Assembly (NCBI GenBank): GCA_936450465.1
Contig: OW388289.1
Coordinates: 74,760,593 to 74,824,592, forward strand
Origin: Gibbula magus
Taxonomy: Eukaryota; Mollusca; Gastropoda; Trochida; Trochidae
Length of the DNA: 64,000 nucleotides
Direction of reading: 5' to 3'
The notes under the pieces: model-generated
The model's database searches: none
Told to the model about the DNA's origin: nothing
Seen by the model: only the letters and a program-made list of their open reading frames with translations
Shown: positions 1-64,000 of the stretch, in pieces
How the letters are laid out: each line of letters starts with the position of its first letter
How positions within the stretch are numbered: the first letter of the stretch is position 1
Position numbers and translations under genes: made by a program

Positions 1-63676
<63,676 letters not shown>

Positions 63677-64000
63677 CTGTGAATAAATTGCATGGGACAC
63701 ATTCAAAGAAGAAACAGATTTCAATATTTGTCCTGTGAGTGAAATGAATAAATGTCCTGTGTGTAGAATGAATGGCAAACATTCAATGATCAGAAATATC
63801 TGCACACGTACATCTTCAGAGGAGAAGTTTGGATGTTAGAGCATCATCTTAGCTTAACACAATCATGACAGAAAAATTTTCTTTGACTTTACAAATATGA
63901 GTAGGTGTTAGTAGTCTGTCATTAGGCCGAAGCATGTCTATCATATTTTAGTTGATATATAAAATTGCTGTCTTTAGATGAACCAAGATTCAATGTAACC
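63677..64000. other. Intron upstream of hybrid 1, nothing recognised
   Basis: Runs off the window edge. No exon for the preceding EGF domains is visible here. Confidence 0.55.

Overview
The window is a piece of animal nuclear DNA. Genes are split into short exons with GT-AG introns, and the introns are AT-rich and full of transposable elements and minisatellites. The only gene I can support is a fibrillin gene on the minus strand. It enters at the right edge (first visible exon 63479-63676) and leaves at the left edge (exon cut at position 1), so both ends are missing. I placed 31 exons by hand from splice sites, reading phase and cysteine pattern. They give about 3.97 kb of coding sequence, about 6% of the window. 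Every exon starts and ends in phase 1, where both ends are visible, and nearly all encode exactly one domain.

In transcription order (high to low coordinate) the domains are: hybrid 1; two cbEGF; TB1 (its last part not securely found); one EGF-like domain without calcium ligands; five cbEGF; TB2; three cbEGF; hybrid 2 (two exons); one cbEGF; TB3 (two exons); twelve cbEGF, the last cut by the window edge. This is the order I recall for vertebrate fibrillin-1, domain for domain, except for one extra cbEGF before TB2. The product would be a secreted, disulfide-rich extracellular-matrix protein that builds microfibrils.

The host is most likely a bivalve mollusc. The introns carry several families of non-autonomous elements with tandem cores of about 150-171 bp, ACGG microsatellites and short palindromic ends, the architecture described for bivalve 'pearl' elements. 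This is an inference; no species is claimed.

Region by region: 1-12 kb holds the twelve cbEGF exons plus tandem repeats, one TTAA-flanked MITE and a long AG tract. 11.4-18.4 kb holds TB3 and a large intron with MITEs and an 11-unit pearl-like element nested inside another element. 18-24.6 kb holds hybrid 2 to TB2, with one SINE. 24.6-41 kb holds the five cbEGF and the EGF-like exon, with 40-bp and 32-bp minisatellites, pearl-like elements, a SINE and a decayed Tc1-like transposon. 41-64 kb is mostly intron around TB1, two cbEGF and hybrid 1. I see no second host gene, no functional tRNA or rRNA gene, no CRISPR array and no bacterial-type operon. The most interesting points are the splice-acceptor-seeded minisatellites, the GC-donor exon with seven cysteines, and the GGA/GGT tract where the variable fibrillin linker should lie.
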